64,000 nt of DNA from VXPQ01 sp965232485. Its GTDB lineage: Bacteria; Bacteroidota; Rhodothermia; Rhodothermales; VXPQ01. The stretch covers positions 806,001 through 870,000 of the forward strand of contig OZ246975.1 of assembly GCA_965232485.1 (NCBI GenBank). The letters are read 5' to 3'. The notes under the pieces are model-generated. The model did not search any database, was not told the DNA's origin, and saw only the letters and a list, made by a program, of their open reading frames with translations. The position numbers were made by a program, and so were the translations under genes. Shown piece after piece: positions 56,380-64,000 of the stretch (position 1 is its first letter; the number at the start of each line of letters is the position of its first letter).

Positions 56380-57864
56380 ATGTCGCTTGACCATTTCATA
56401 CGACTCGTGGACGCCAACCGGGACAAGGGGAACCTCGTTGTGCCGATCTGTCGCCGGTTGAGCGCAGATCTTCTGACGCCCGTCTCGGCCTTCCTCGCAT
56501 TCCGTAAGCAAAGCCGGTTCTGTTTTCTGCTCGAAAGCGTCGAGGGCGGCGAAAAACTGGCGCGCTACTCCTTTCTCGGGAAAAATCCGTACCGCATCGT
56601 GCGCGCATTCGGCCCCAGCACGGTCGCCGAAGACGCCGCCGGCGGCGCGCACGCCCTCGAAGGCGACATTTTCGAAGCGATGCAGCGGGAAATGGATCGC
56701 TATACGGAAGTCCGAACCAGCGGCCTCCCCCCCTTCGTAACCGGCGCGGTGGGCTACCTTGGCTATGATGCGGTGCGCCTGGTCGAACGCTTGCCCGATA
56801 TTCCCCCTGACGACCTGCATATTCCAGACGCCATCTGGTGTTTTTACGATAGCCTGGTCGCATTCGACCATGTAAAACGGCAACTGGTTCTGATCTCCTG
56901 CGCCTTCGTGAACGAAGGAAACGATCCGGCCCTCGCGTACGCCAGCGCGTCCGAACGCATGGACGCCCTCGAACAAGAACTTTCGGAGGCAACCCCGTCT
57001 CGCCCGGACCCCATACGGATTCTGCAGGAAGAGATGGACTCCAACTTCAAACGGGCGGAGTTCGAAGAAGCCGTCGAGCAGGTCAAGCGCTACATCTACG
57101 AAGGAGATATTTTTCAGGCGGTGCTATCGCAACGCTTTTCCATGCCGTACGAAGGCGATCGCATCAACCTGTATCGCGCGTTGCGGCAGGTGAATCCCTC
57201 GCCGTATTTGTTCTACCTCGATTTCGATGATTTTTCGCTGATCGGCTCTTCGCCGGAAGTGCTCGTGCGCATCGGGGGAGACACGGCGGAGGTGCTGCCC
57301 ATTGCAGGAACGCGTCCCCGGGGCGATACGGAAGAAGACGATCGACGACTCGAGGCGGAGTTGCTCGCCGACCCGAAAGAACGGGCGGAACACCTGATGC
57401 TGGTAGACCTGGGCCGGAACGATCTTGGACGGGTTTGCCGCCATGGTTCGGTCAAGGTAGACCGGTACGCCTACGTGGAACGATATTCGCACGTCATGCA
57501 TATCGTGTCGTCGGTATCCGGCGAACTGGATCGCAGACGGGGCGCCATGGATGTCCTGGCCGCCTGCTTCCCGGCCGGCACCGTAAGCGGAGCGCCCAAG
57601 GTGCGGGCCATGGAAATCATCGACGAACTCGAACCGTCTGCGCGAGGCGCCTATGCCGGCGCCGTCGGATATATGGATTATTCGGGCAACATGGACACCT
57701 GCATCGCCATCCGCACCATGCTCGTTCAAAAAGATCGGGTTTTCGTGCAGGCGGGATGCGGTCTGGTCGCAGACAGCAAGCCGTCCAGCGAATTCGAGGA
57801 AACGGTCAACAAGGCGCGTGCGCTGAAGGAGGCCATTCTCCTTGCCTCAGAGGGATTGTTATAG
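56380..57864 (+). CDS. trpE: Anthranilate synthase component I
   Basis: A 494-residue enzyme that converts chorismate to anthranilate with TrpG. The N-terminal feedback-binding region is present (FCFLLESVEGGEKLARYSFLG). The chorismate-binding part shows LIGSSPEVLVRI, ERAEHLMLVDLGRNDLGRV, FPAGTVSGAPKVRAMEII and AGAVGYMDYSGNMDT. It is the first gene of the trp operon. The 32-bp gap to the next gene suggests co-transcription. Confidence 0.97.
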   Translation: MSLDHFIRLVDANRDKGNLVVPICRRLSADLLTPVSAFLAFRKQSRFCFLLESVEGGEKLARYSFLGKNPYRIVRAFGPSTVAEDAAGGAHALEGDIFEAMQREMDRYTEVRTSGLPPFVTGAVGYLGYDAVRLVERLPDIPPDDLHIPDAIWCFYDSLVAFDHVKRQLVLISCAFVNEGNDPALAYASASERMDALEQELSEATPSRPDPIRILQEEMDSNFKRAEFEEAVEQVKRYIYEGDIFQAVLSQRFSMPYEGDRINLYRALRQVNPSPYLFYLDFDDFSLIGSSPEVLVRIGGDTAEVLPIAGTRPRGDTEEDDRRLEAELLADPKERAEHLMLVDLGRNDLGRVCRHGSVKVDRYAYVERYSHVMHIVSSVSGELDRRRGAMDVLAACFPAGTVSGAPKVRAMEIIDELEPSARGAYAGAVGYMDYSGNMDTCIAIRTMLVQKDRVFVQAGCGLVADSKPSSEFEETVNKARALKEAILLASEGLL

Positions 57865-57896
57865 GACGCATCGTACGCCAACGCCGCATTTGCATT

Positions 57897-58373
57897 ATGG
57901 CTTTGATCATGGGAATAAAAAACCTTTTTCTGAACAAGGGGTGGGCCGGGAAAACACTCTCCCGCGCGGAAACCGCAACGCGGATCAATCCGCTTATTCG
58001 CGCCCATTGCGCCCTGAATCATTCGCACGAATACGCCGTGCGCGCCCTCGAAAACCGGGAGGCCGCCGACGAACTGGCTGCGTTGCAGCGCATGGCCCGC
58101 ATGGATACAGGCAAACTGAGCGAAATCGTGCTTAGCGCCGGGGGCGCGCCATTCAACGGCGTCTCCATGGAACCGGAAGATTTCAACCTTGGAAAAAGCG
58201 ACCGCGAGATCGCGCAAGCGCTTGGCGAACTGGAAGGCGAATTCGAGCAACTCCTCCGCAACGAGATGGAGACAGAACATCAGATGCATACGCGAGCCAT
58301 CCTTTCCGCCGTCTTGACGAACACCCGCAACCGGCGGAAGTATGTACGAAAACTGATCATGCAGCACCGCTGA
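57897..58373 (+). CDS. Small helical (ferritin-like?) protein in the trp operon
   Basis: A 158-residue protein I cannot name. The start is the ATG at 57897 or 57909 (MGIKNLFLN). It is wholly alpha-helical: HCALNHSHEYAVRALENRE, ADELAALQRMARMDTGKLSE with IVLSAGGAPFNG, LEGEFEQLLRNEMETEHQM and RNRRKYVRKL. The pattern of four long helices, with LxxxGGxP between helices 2 and 3, recalls ferritin-like proteins, but a clear EXXH metal set is lacking. It lies between trpE and trpS on the same strand with about 32-bp gaps. A role in tryptophan synthesis is not apparent. Confidence 0.6.
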   Translation: MALIMGIKNLFLNKGWAGKTLSRAETATRINPLIRAHCALNHSHEYAVRALENREAADELAALQRMARMDTGKLSEIVLSAGGAPFNGVSMEPEDFNLGKSDREIAQALGELEGEFEQLLRNEMETEHQMHTRAILSAVLTNTRNRRKYVRKLIMQHR

Positions 58374-58404
58374 TTTATCGAACCCCTCTTTGCGCCGCGC
58401 TCCC

Positions 58405-59457
58405 ATGTTTTCCGAACGCATCGACTCGAACATGCCTGCTCCCGGTCCTCCCGCAAGCAGCGAAGTGATCGTTTCCGGCATTCAGCCGTCGGGCGCATTG
58501 CATTTCGGAAATTATTTCGGAGCGCTCCGGCAGCACATCCAGCTGCACCAAACGCACGAAGCCTGGTACTTCATCGTCAATTACCACACGTTGACCACGC
58601 TTCGGGACCGAGACAAACTGAGGCGGTACACGCTGGATGTGGCGCTTGATTACCTTGCTTTGGGATTCAATCCCGAGGCCGCCTGCCTCTTCATGCAAAG
58701 CGACGTCCCGGAAGTCACCGAACTGGCATGGATTTTCAATAACCTGGCCACGGTGTCCCATCTGGAGAAGGGCGTGGCCTACAAAGACAAAGTGGCGCAA
58801 GGCATCGCAGCCAACGCCGGGCTGTTCACCTATCCCGTGTTGCAGGCGGCAGACATTCTGATCTACGGCGGCACGCTGGTCCCGGTGGGCGCGGATCAGA
58901 AACAGCACATAGAAATGACGCGGGTCCTCGCAGAACGGTTCAACCGTACGTATTGCCCGGAGGACGATCCGGTCTTCCCCGTGCCCGAGCCCTGGATTCT
59001 GTCCGACGTGGCGGTCGTGCCCGGCCTGGACGGGCGAAAAATGTCCAAAAGCTACGACAACGCCATCGGCATTTTCGACGAGGGGAAGACGCTCCGTAAA
59101 AAAGTGATGAGCATCGTGACCGATTCGACCCCGCTCGAAGCGCCGAAAGACCCGGATCGCGACAATGTATTTACGCTCATCCGGCTGTTCGCCGACGAGG
59201 AAACGCGGACGCGCATCGCCGCCGCGTACCGGGCCGGGGGATACGGATACGGACACGCCAAAAAGGAATTGCTCCGGCTCATCGACGAGCATTTCGCCGA
59301 AGCGCGCATCCGGAGAAAAGAACTGGCCCGCCGCCCGGACGATGTGTTCGACGTCTTGCGCGAAGGAGGCCGCAAGGCTCGGGAGCGCGCCGGCGAATAC
59401 ATGGAGCGCGTACGGGAACGCGTTGGATTGATCACCACGTATCGGAGCGACCCATGA
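58405..59457 (+). CDS. trpS: Tryptophanyl-tRNA synthetase
   Basis: A roughly 350-residue class I synthetase. It activates tryptophan and loads tRNA-Trp. The HIGH-type motif is HFGNYFGALR and the KMSKS motif is GRKMSKSYDNAI. GADQKQHIEMTRVLAERF is also conserved. The ATG at 58405 is preferred to a TTG at 58390; the ATG at 58432 is possible. It overlaps trpG by 4 nt, so the synthetase is built into the tryptophan operon. Confidence 0.95.
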   Translation: MFSERIDSNMPAPGPPASSEVIVSGIQPSGALHFGNYFGALRQHIQLHQTHEAWYFIVNYHTLTTLRDRDKLRRYTLDVALDYLALGFNPEAACLFMQSDVPEVTELAWIFNNLATVSHLEKGVAYKDKVAQGIAANAGLFTYPVLQAADILIYGGTLVPVGADQKQHIEMTRVLAERFNRTYCPEDDPVFPVPEPWILSDVAVVPGLDGRKMSKSYDNAIGIFDEGKTLRKKVMSIVTDSTPLEAPKDPDRDNVFTLIRLFADEETRTRIAAAYRAGGYGYGHAKKELLRLIDEHFAEARIRRKELARRPDDVFDVLREGGRKARERAGEYMERVRERVGLITTYRSDP

Positions 59458-60056
59458 TTCTCGTGATCGACAACTACGATTCGTTTACCTACAATCTTGT
59501 GCACCTCGTCGGGCGGCGCACGAACGACCTTGAGGTGGTCCGAAACGATGTGCTCGACGTAGACGCCATACGCGAGCGGAGGCCGCGGGGCATCCTGATT
59601 TCGCCCGGACCCGGCCGTCCCGCCCAGGCAGGCGTCACGGAAGCAGTGGTGAAAGCGCTGGGACCTTTCGTGCCGATCCTCGGGGTGTGCCTCGGACATC
59701 AGGCGATCGGCGAAGCGTACGGCGGCCGCATCGGATACGCGCCCACGCTGATGCATGGAAAAACCAGCAATATCACGCACGACGGGCAAGGCGTGTTTCG
59801 GAACGCGCCCGACCCGTTCACGGCTACGCGCTACCATTCGCTCGTGGTGGATCGCGTCAGCGTACCTGCCTGCCTGGACATATCTGCAGAAACAAGCGAT
59901 GGCGTGGTCATGGGGTTGCGGCACCGGGAGCATCCGGTGGAGGGCATTCAGTTTCATCCGGAAAGCGTACTTACCATCGAGGGCCCCCGCATCGTAGACA
60001 ATTGGCTGGAAGACGTGCTTGGCGACGCCATGGAAAACCCGGGCGCCGCCTCCTGA
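59454..60056 (+). CDS. trpG: Anthranilate synthase glutaminase component
   Basis: A 200-residue class I amidotransferase that supplies ammonia to TrpE. It shows NYDSFTYNLVHLV, the oxyanion motif SPGPGRP, the nucleophile GVCLGHQAIGEAYGG and the His-Glu pair in GIQFHPES. It is a separate protein, not fused to TrpD. It ends 19 bp before the trpD start. Confidence 0.95.
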   Translation: MILVIDNYDSFTYNLVHLVGRRTNDLEVVRNDVLDVDAIRERRPRGILISPGPGRPAQAGVTEAVVKALGPFVPILGVCLGHQAIGEAYGGRIGYAPTLMHGKTSNITHDGQGVFRNAPDPFTATRYHSLVVDRVSVPACLDISAETSDGVVMGLRHREHPVEGIQFHPESVLTIEGPRIVDNWLEDVLGDAMENPGAAS

Positions 60057-60075
60057 TCCCATTCTGCGCAAAAGC

Positions 60076-61110
60076 ATGCGAAAATACCTGAACATTCTTG
60101 CCGCCGGCGGAACGTTGCAAAGCGAAGAGGCCGAGCACGCCATGCGCTTGTTGATGGAAGGCGCCTCGGAACCGGAATGCACGGCCGCCTTTTTGATGGG
60201 CCTCCGGGCGCGCGGCGAAACGCTGGACGAACTGGTCGCTTTTGCAAAAATCATGCGCGCGTTTGCGATCCCGGTGGACACAGGCGACCCGGACGCCATC
60301 GACTTGTGCGGCACAGGCGGGGACGGCGCAGACACATTCAACATCTCTACCGCCGCCGCGATCGTATGCGCCGGCGCGGGCGTTACCGTAGCCAAACATG
60401 GAAATCGATCCGTGTCGTCGAAATGCGGTTCGGCGGATGTGCTGGAAGCCCTCGGCGTAAAGACGGCGCTGGGCAAGGCGGGCGTCGAATATTGCTTCGA
60501 AAAGGCAGGCGTCGCGTTCCTGTTCGCCCCATTCTTTCATCCTGCGATGAAGCATGTGGCGCCGGTGCGCAAAAAACTCGGCGTACGCACGTTTTTCAAT
60601 ATTCTGGGGCCTTTGTGCAACCCGGGCGGGGTGCGCCGTCAGTTGACGGGGGCCTTCGACGAACAAACCGCAAAGACCATGGCGGCCATTCTTGATCGCC
60701 TCGACGCCCGGCATGTGCTTGCCGTGCATGCGCGAGACGGCCTGGACGAGGTATCGCTTGCAGACGAAACGGTGGCCTTTGAAGCGCAGGGGGACGCAGC
60801 GGCGGCGACCGGTCCGACGGAGCGCATCCTGCGCCCTGAAGACCTGGGCCTTGCCCGCAGTTCCCGGCAAGCGCTAAAAGGCGGCGACCGCCATGAAAAT
60901 GCCCGTATCGCGCGAGAGGTGCTTGCCGGCGAGCCGGGGCCGCGGCGCAATGTGGTCGTGCTCAATGCAAGCCATGCCCTGTGGACGTCCGGGAAATTCG
61001 ATACGCTGGCCGCCTGCCGGAACGCTGCCGAAGACAGCATCGATTCGGGCAAGGCGCGAGACACGCTCAAGCGGTTGGCCCACGCCTCGCACAACGCGCC
61101 GGCCTCATGA
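60076..61110 (+). CDS. trpD: Anthranilate phosphoribosyltransferase
   Basis: A 344-residue enzyme joining anthranilate to phosphoribosyl pyrophosphate. The start is the ATG at 60076 (MRKYLNILAAGGTL); the frame opens at 60019 inside trpG. Motifs are DLCGTGGDGADTFNIST, VAKHGNRSVSSKCGSADVLE, the FHPAMKHVAPVRKKLGVRT region and NPGGVRRQLTGAF. It overlaps trpC by 4 nt. Confidence 0.96.
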   Translation: MRKYLNILAAGGTLQSEEAEHAMRLLMEGASEPECTAAFLMGLRARGETLDELVAFAKIMRAFAIPVDTGDPDAIDLCGTGGDGADTFNISTAAAIVCAGAGVTVAKHGNRSVSSKCGSADVLEALGVKTALGKAGVEYCFEKAGVAFLFAPFFHPAMKHVAPVRKKLGVRTFFNILGPLCNPGGVRRQLTGAFDEQTAKTMAAILDRLDARHVLAVHARDGLDEVSLADETVAFEAQGDAAAATGPTERILRPEDLGLARSSRQALKGGDRHENARIAREVLAGEPGPRRNVVVLNASHALWTSGKFDTLAACRNAAEDSIDSGKARDTLKRLAHASHNAPAS

Positions 61111-61901
61111 CGATACTCGACCGCATCGTAGCGGACACGCGCGAAGTCGTGGCGACGCGAAAAGCCGCCGCGCCCCCGGGAACGTTGGAAAACATGGCGG
61201 CATTTTCCCAAAGCAGGCATTCTCTCGAAAAGGCGCTGCGGGCCGACGGACCGTCGATCATTGCAGAGATCAAAAAAGCCTCGCCGTCCCGAGGCGTCAT
61301 CCGAAGCGATTTTCATCCTTTCGAAATTGCGCGGCAATACGAAGCCGGGGGCGCCTGCGCTGTTTCCGTCCTCACCGAACCCCGCCACTTTCAGGGATCG
61401 CCGGACGATCTTCAGGCTGCCCGACAGGCCCTTTCCCTGCCCGTATTGCGAAAAGATTTCATTATCGACACGTATCAACTGATTGAGGCGCGGGCCTATG
61501 GCGCCGACGCCGTGCTGCTGATTGCCGCCATCCTTCCCAGGCCGCAACTGCACGATCTGCTGCAAGCGGCGCAAGCCCTGGACCTTGAAGCGCTGATCGA
61601 AGTATACGCGCCGCAAGAACTGGACCGCATCGATTTTGACGAGGCGCGCATCGTAGGCGCGAACAACCGCGACCTGCGAACCTTCGACGTAGACGTCCGG
61701 CATACTCTCCGCGTCTTCGAGCAGGTCCCGGACCATGTAGTCCGGGTGTCGGAAAGCGGCCTGGCGTCAGGGGACGAGGTGCGCTTCCTGCATGAACGCG
61801 GCGTCGACGCCTTTCTGATCGGCGAAACCTTCATGCAAGCCGAACGGCCCGGAGACGCCCTGACGAAACTCCGAAGCGAAGCAAACCGCATCGACGCATG
61901 A
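61107..61901 (+). CDS. trpC: Indole-3-glycerol phosphate synthase
   Basis: A 264-residue TIM-barrel enzyme. It starts at the ATG at 61107, overlapping trpD. Conserved elements are IIAEIKKASPSRGVI, VLTEPRHFQGS, PVLRKDFIIDTYQLIEARAY, ALIEVYAPQEL, GANNRDLRTFDVD, VSESGLASGDEVR and FLIGETFMQAERPG. It overlaps trpF by 4 nt (ATGA). Confidence 0.97.
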   Translation: MTILDRIVADTREVVATRKAAAPPGTLENMAAFSQSRHSLEKALRADGPSIIAEIKKASPSRGVIRSDFHPFEIARQYEAGGACAVSVLTEPRHFQGSPDDLQAARQALSLPVLRKDFIIDTYQLIEARAYGADAVLLIAAILPRPQLHDLLQAAQALDLEALIEVYAPQELDRIDFDEARIVGANNRDLRTFDVDVRHTLRVFEQVPDHVVRVSESGLASGDEVRFLHERGVDAFLIGETFMQAERPGDALTKLRSEANRIDA

Positions 61902-62563
61902 CGACCCGACTGAAAATATGCGGCGTAACGAGGCTGGAAGACGCCCGGTATGCCGCCGCCGCAGGCGCCGATTACCTCGGATTCGTGCAGTATCCCGGCA
62001 GCCCCCGCTACATTGAGCCGGAACAAGCGCGGGACATCGTCGAATGGATTCATGGCCCGCAACCGGTCGGGGTGTTCGTGAACGCACCGGTCGATGTGGT
62101 GAACCGGACCGCCGAAAAAGCCGGTTTCGGCCTGGTGCAGCTCCATGGCGAGGAGCCGGTTTCCGATGTGCTCCGGATCGAACGTCCCGTGATCAAAGCA
62201 TTTCGCATCGCTCCGGGCACAACCCCCGAAGCCTTGTCCCGTACGATGCGGGCGTATGAACAGGCGGCGGCCTGTTTTCTCCTGGATGCGTACAGCGAGC
62301 AGGTCTACGGCGGCAGCGGCCAAACCTTCGACTGGCGCGTAGCGAAACCGGAACCGGACAACCCGGGCGGCTCCGGGGGTCCCGGCGTCTTTCTGGCGGG
62401 CGGAATCCATGCAGGCAACGTAGCCGATGCGATTCGTACGCTGCGCCCCTTTGCCGTGGATGTGTCCAGCGGACTTGAATCAGCGCCCGGGCAAAAAGAT
62501 TTTTCCAGAATCGACGCCTTTATGGAAGCCTTCCGGGATGCACAGGCCCCGCCGCAAAACTGA
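61898..62563 (+). CDS. trpF: Phosphoribosylanthranilate isomerase
   Basis: A 221-residue TIM-barrel isomerase. The N-terminal LKICGVTRLEDARYAAAAGA carries the catalytic Cys, and VQLHGEEP and FLAGGIHAGNVADAI are typical, ending with AVDVSSGLESAPGQKD. It is a separate gene, not fused to trpC. It ends 46 bp before trpB. Confidence 0.95.
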   Translation: MTTRLKICGVTRLEDARYAAAAGADYLGFVQYPGSPRYIEPEQARDIVEWIHGPQPVGVFVNAPVDVVNRTAEKAGFGLVQLHGEEPVSDVLRIERPVIKAFRIAPGTTPEALSRTMRAYEQAAACFLLDAYSEQVYGGSGQTFDWRVAKPEPDNPGGSGGPGVFLAGGIHAGNVADAIRTLRPFAVDVSSGLESAPGQKDFSRIDAFMEAFRDAQAPPQN

Positions 62564-62609
62564 CGAAGGCGCCGGGCGCGCCGCATACGACACAAACAGA
62601 ACCGTACGC

Positions 62610-63803
62610 ATGATGGAGAAAACGCACCCGCTTCCCGACGAACGCGGGCATTTCGGGTTGTACGGCGGCATGTTTGTGCCCGAAACCCTGATTCCCGCCG
62701 TTGAGGAAGTCCGCAATGCCTATGACGCCGCCCGGCGAGACCCGGATTTCCGGCGGGAACTGGATGGAATGCTCAGGGACTATGCCGGACGACCCACGCC
62801 CCTGACGTTTTGCGAACGCCTCGCCGACGCCATCGGCGGTCCTAAAATCTATCTCAAACGGGAAGATTTGTGTCACACCGGCGCGCACAAGATCAACAAC
62901 GCGATCGGGCAAATCCTGCTGGCCCGCCGCATGGGCAAGATGCGCATCATCGCGGAGACAGGAGCCGGACAACATGGCGTGGCTACCGCAACCGTTTGCG
63001 CGCGATACGGCATGGAATGCATTGTCTACATGGGAGAAGAAGATGTCGAACGACAACAACTGAACGTGCTGCGCATGCGGTTGCTCGGCGCCGAGGTGCG
63101 ACCGACGTCCAGCGGCAGCCGCACCCTGAAGGACGCCACCAACGAGGCTATTCGGGATTGGGTTACCAACGTGCGAGATACATTCTACGTCATCGGTTCC
63201 GTCGTGGGGCCGCACCCCTACCCGATGATGGTTCGCGACTTTCACCGGGTCATCGGAGAAGAAACCCGGAGGCAACTCCAGGATGCGGAGGGGCGATCAG
63301 CTCCCGACGCTGCGGTAGCCTGCGTGGGGGGCGGCTCAAACGCCATCGGGCTATTCTACGCCTTCCTGCAAGACCCTGAGGTGTCGCTGTACGGCGTCGA
63401 GGCGGCGGGCGAAGGCCTGGACGGGCGGCATGCGGCGACGCTTACGCAGGGATCTCCGGGCATTCTGCATGGCGCGATGAGTTACCTGCTGCAGGACGCA
63501 GAAGGGCAAGTGCAGCTGGCGCATTCCATCTCGGCGGGGCTGGACTACCCCGGCGTGGGCCCGGAACATGCCTGGCTGCGGGATGCAGGACGCGTACGAT
63601 ATGTGTCCGCAACAGATGCGCAAGCCCTTGAAGGAGTAAAATTGCTGTCGAAAACGGAAGGCATTATCCCGGCCCTCGAGACGGCGCACGCCATAGGCTG
63701 GATGGCCGAAGGCGTACGCGGCATGACGCGCCGCGAAGTCGTCATAGCGAATTGTTCGGGGCGCGGCGACAAGGATATGGATACGATCTCCAGACATCTC
63801 TGA
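62610..63803 (+). CDS. trpB: Tryptophan synthase beta subunit
   Basis: A 397-residue PLP enzyme that joins indole and serine. The start is ATG 62610 or 62613 (MEKTHPLPDERGHFGLYGG); the frame opens earlier inside trpF. The PLP lysine is in KREDLCHTGAHKINNAIGQ. ETGAGQHGVATATVCARYG, the phosphate-binding CVGGGSNAIGLF, and NCSGRGDKDMDT at the end are intact. Confidence 0.97.
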   Translation: MMEKTHPLPDERGHFGLYGGMFVPETLIPAVEEVRNAYDAARRDPDFRRELDGMLRDYAGRPTPLTFCERLADAIGGPKIYLKREDLCHTGAHKINNAIGQILLARRMGKMRIIAETGAGQHGVATATVCARYGMECIVYMGEEDVERQQLNVLRMRLLGAEVRPTSSGSRTLKDATNEAIRDWVTNVRDTFYVIGSVVGPHPYPMMVRDFHRVIGEETRRQLQDAEGRSAPDAAVACVGGGSNAIGLFYAFLQDPEVSLYGVEAAGEGLDGRHAATLTQGSPGILHGAMSYLLQDAEGQVQLAHSISAGLDYPGVGPEHAWLRDAGRVRYVSATDAQALEGVKLLSKTEGIIPALETAHAIGWMAEGVRGMTRREVVIANCSGRGDKDMDTISRHL

Positions 63804-63808
63804 ACGTC

Positions 63809-64000
63809 ATGCAACGACTCCGGGAAAAATTGGCGACCTGCAAGCAACGCGGCGAAAAGGCCATGGGCTTGTTTATGACGAGCGGCTTCCCCGACCCCGA
63901 AAGTACGCTGCCCATTCTGCGCGAAATGGACCGGGGCGGCGCCGATTTCATCGAACTCGGCATGCCCTTCAGCGACCCGCTTGCGGAAGGATTGCCCATC
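63809..64000 (+). CDS. trpA: Tryptophan synthase alpha subunit (3' end missing)
   Basis: Only the first 64 codons are in the window, starting 5 bp after trpB. LFMTSGFPDPESTLPIL and the catalytic-region FIELGMPFSDPLAEG identify TrpA. The conserved catalytic Glu is in this last motif. The frame is open to the window edge. Confidence 0.92.
   Translation, partial: MQRLREKLATCKQRGEKAMGLFMTSGFPDPESTLPILREMDRGGADFIELGMPFSDPLAEGLPI

Overview
The window is a 64 kb piece of a moderately GC-rich chromosome (my estimate is a high-50s percent GC). It most resembles the Rhodothermia/Salinibacter side of the Bacteroidota. The reasons are a TonB-dependent receptor with an N-terminal carboxypeptidase-like beta domain, a ThuA/PQQ-type sugar dehydrogenase fusion beside a cytochrome c, a FadE-FadA-FadN-FadD set, a 1433-residue beta' subunit, and start codons that mostly lack a Shine-Dalgarno sequence. 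This placement is inferred from gene content, not computed. Almost all the DNA is coding. No gene-free stretch exceeds 300 bp, and the larger gaps (200-260 bp) are described below.

Layout. 1-5168: the 3' part of dnaE, a peptidase C26 amidohydrolase and an SLT-like lytic transglycosylase. 5192-10254: a polyphosphate/replication group, ppk1, dnaG and a polyphosphate glucokinase. 10334-13545: dapD, a small GRP-motif protein, a lipoprotein and a polyprenyl diphosphate synthase. 13621-17663: an unrecognised exported protein, a ThuA-glucose/sorbosone dehydrogenase fusion and a membrane-anchored cytochrome c, probably an exported sugar-oxidation module. 17.7-24.06 kb: an accessory, partly AT-richer stretch. 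It holds a PD-(D/E)XK nuclease with N-terminal repeats, a relic of a type IIL restriction-modification gene, a DUF2269/CopD-like membrane protein, the housekeeping gene hemG, an AAA ATPase-RloB pair (RloAB/AbiL-like defence), a short direct repeat at the hemG 3' end, and a pair of inverted arms made of two copies of the C-terminus of the membrane-protein gene.

24.0-32.1: a complete fatty-acid beta-oxidation cluster (fadD, fadN-type, fadA, fadE). 32.3-33.2: a DUF4097 protein. 33.4-45.6: the conserved rpoC-rpoB-rplL-rplJ-rplA-rplK-nusG-secE-tRNA block on the minus strand, with tRNAs Trp, Thr(GGT), Gly(TCC), Tyr(GTA) and Thr(TGT). The tuf gene often found between tRNA-Thr and tRNA-Trp is absent. 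45.8-48.7: dedA-ispF-ispD and queA. 48.9-51.7: a lipoprotein translationally coupled to a TonB receptor. 51.9-55.2: transketolase overlapping a VKOR-DsbA fusion. 55.3-56.3: an MscS-like channel. 56.4-64.0: the trp operon trpE-(ferritin-like protein)-trpS-trpG-trpD-trpC-trpF-trpB-trpA, the last gene cut by the window end.

How the genes work together. The trp genes are mostly coupled by 4-nt ATGA overlaps and take chorismate to tryptophan, and trpS charges the product. Ppk1 makes polyphosphate, which PpgK can spend on glucose. The fad genes form a full beta-oxidation cycle. The accessory stretch looks like a small, decaying defence island around hemG. Its RloAB pair, repeat-bearing nuclease and inverted arms are the best candidates for novelty.
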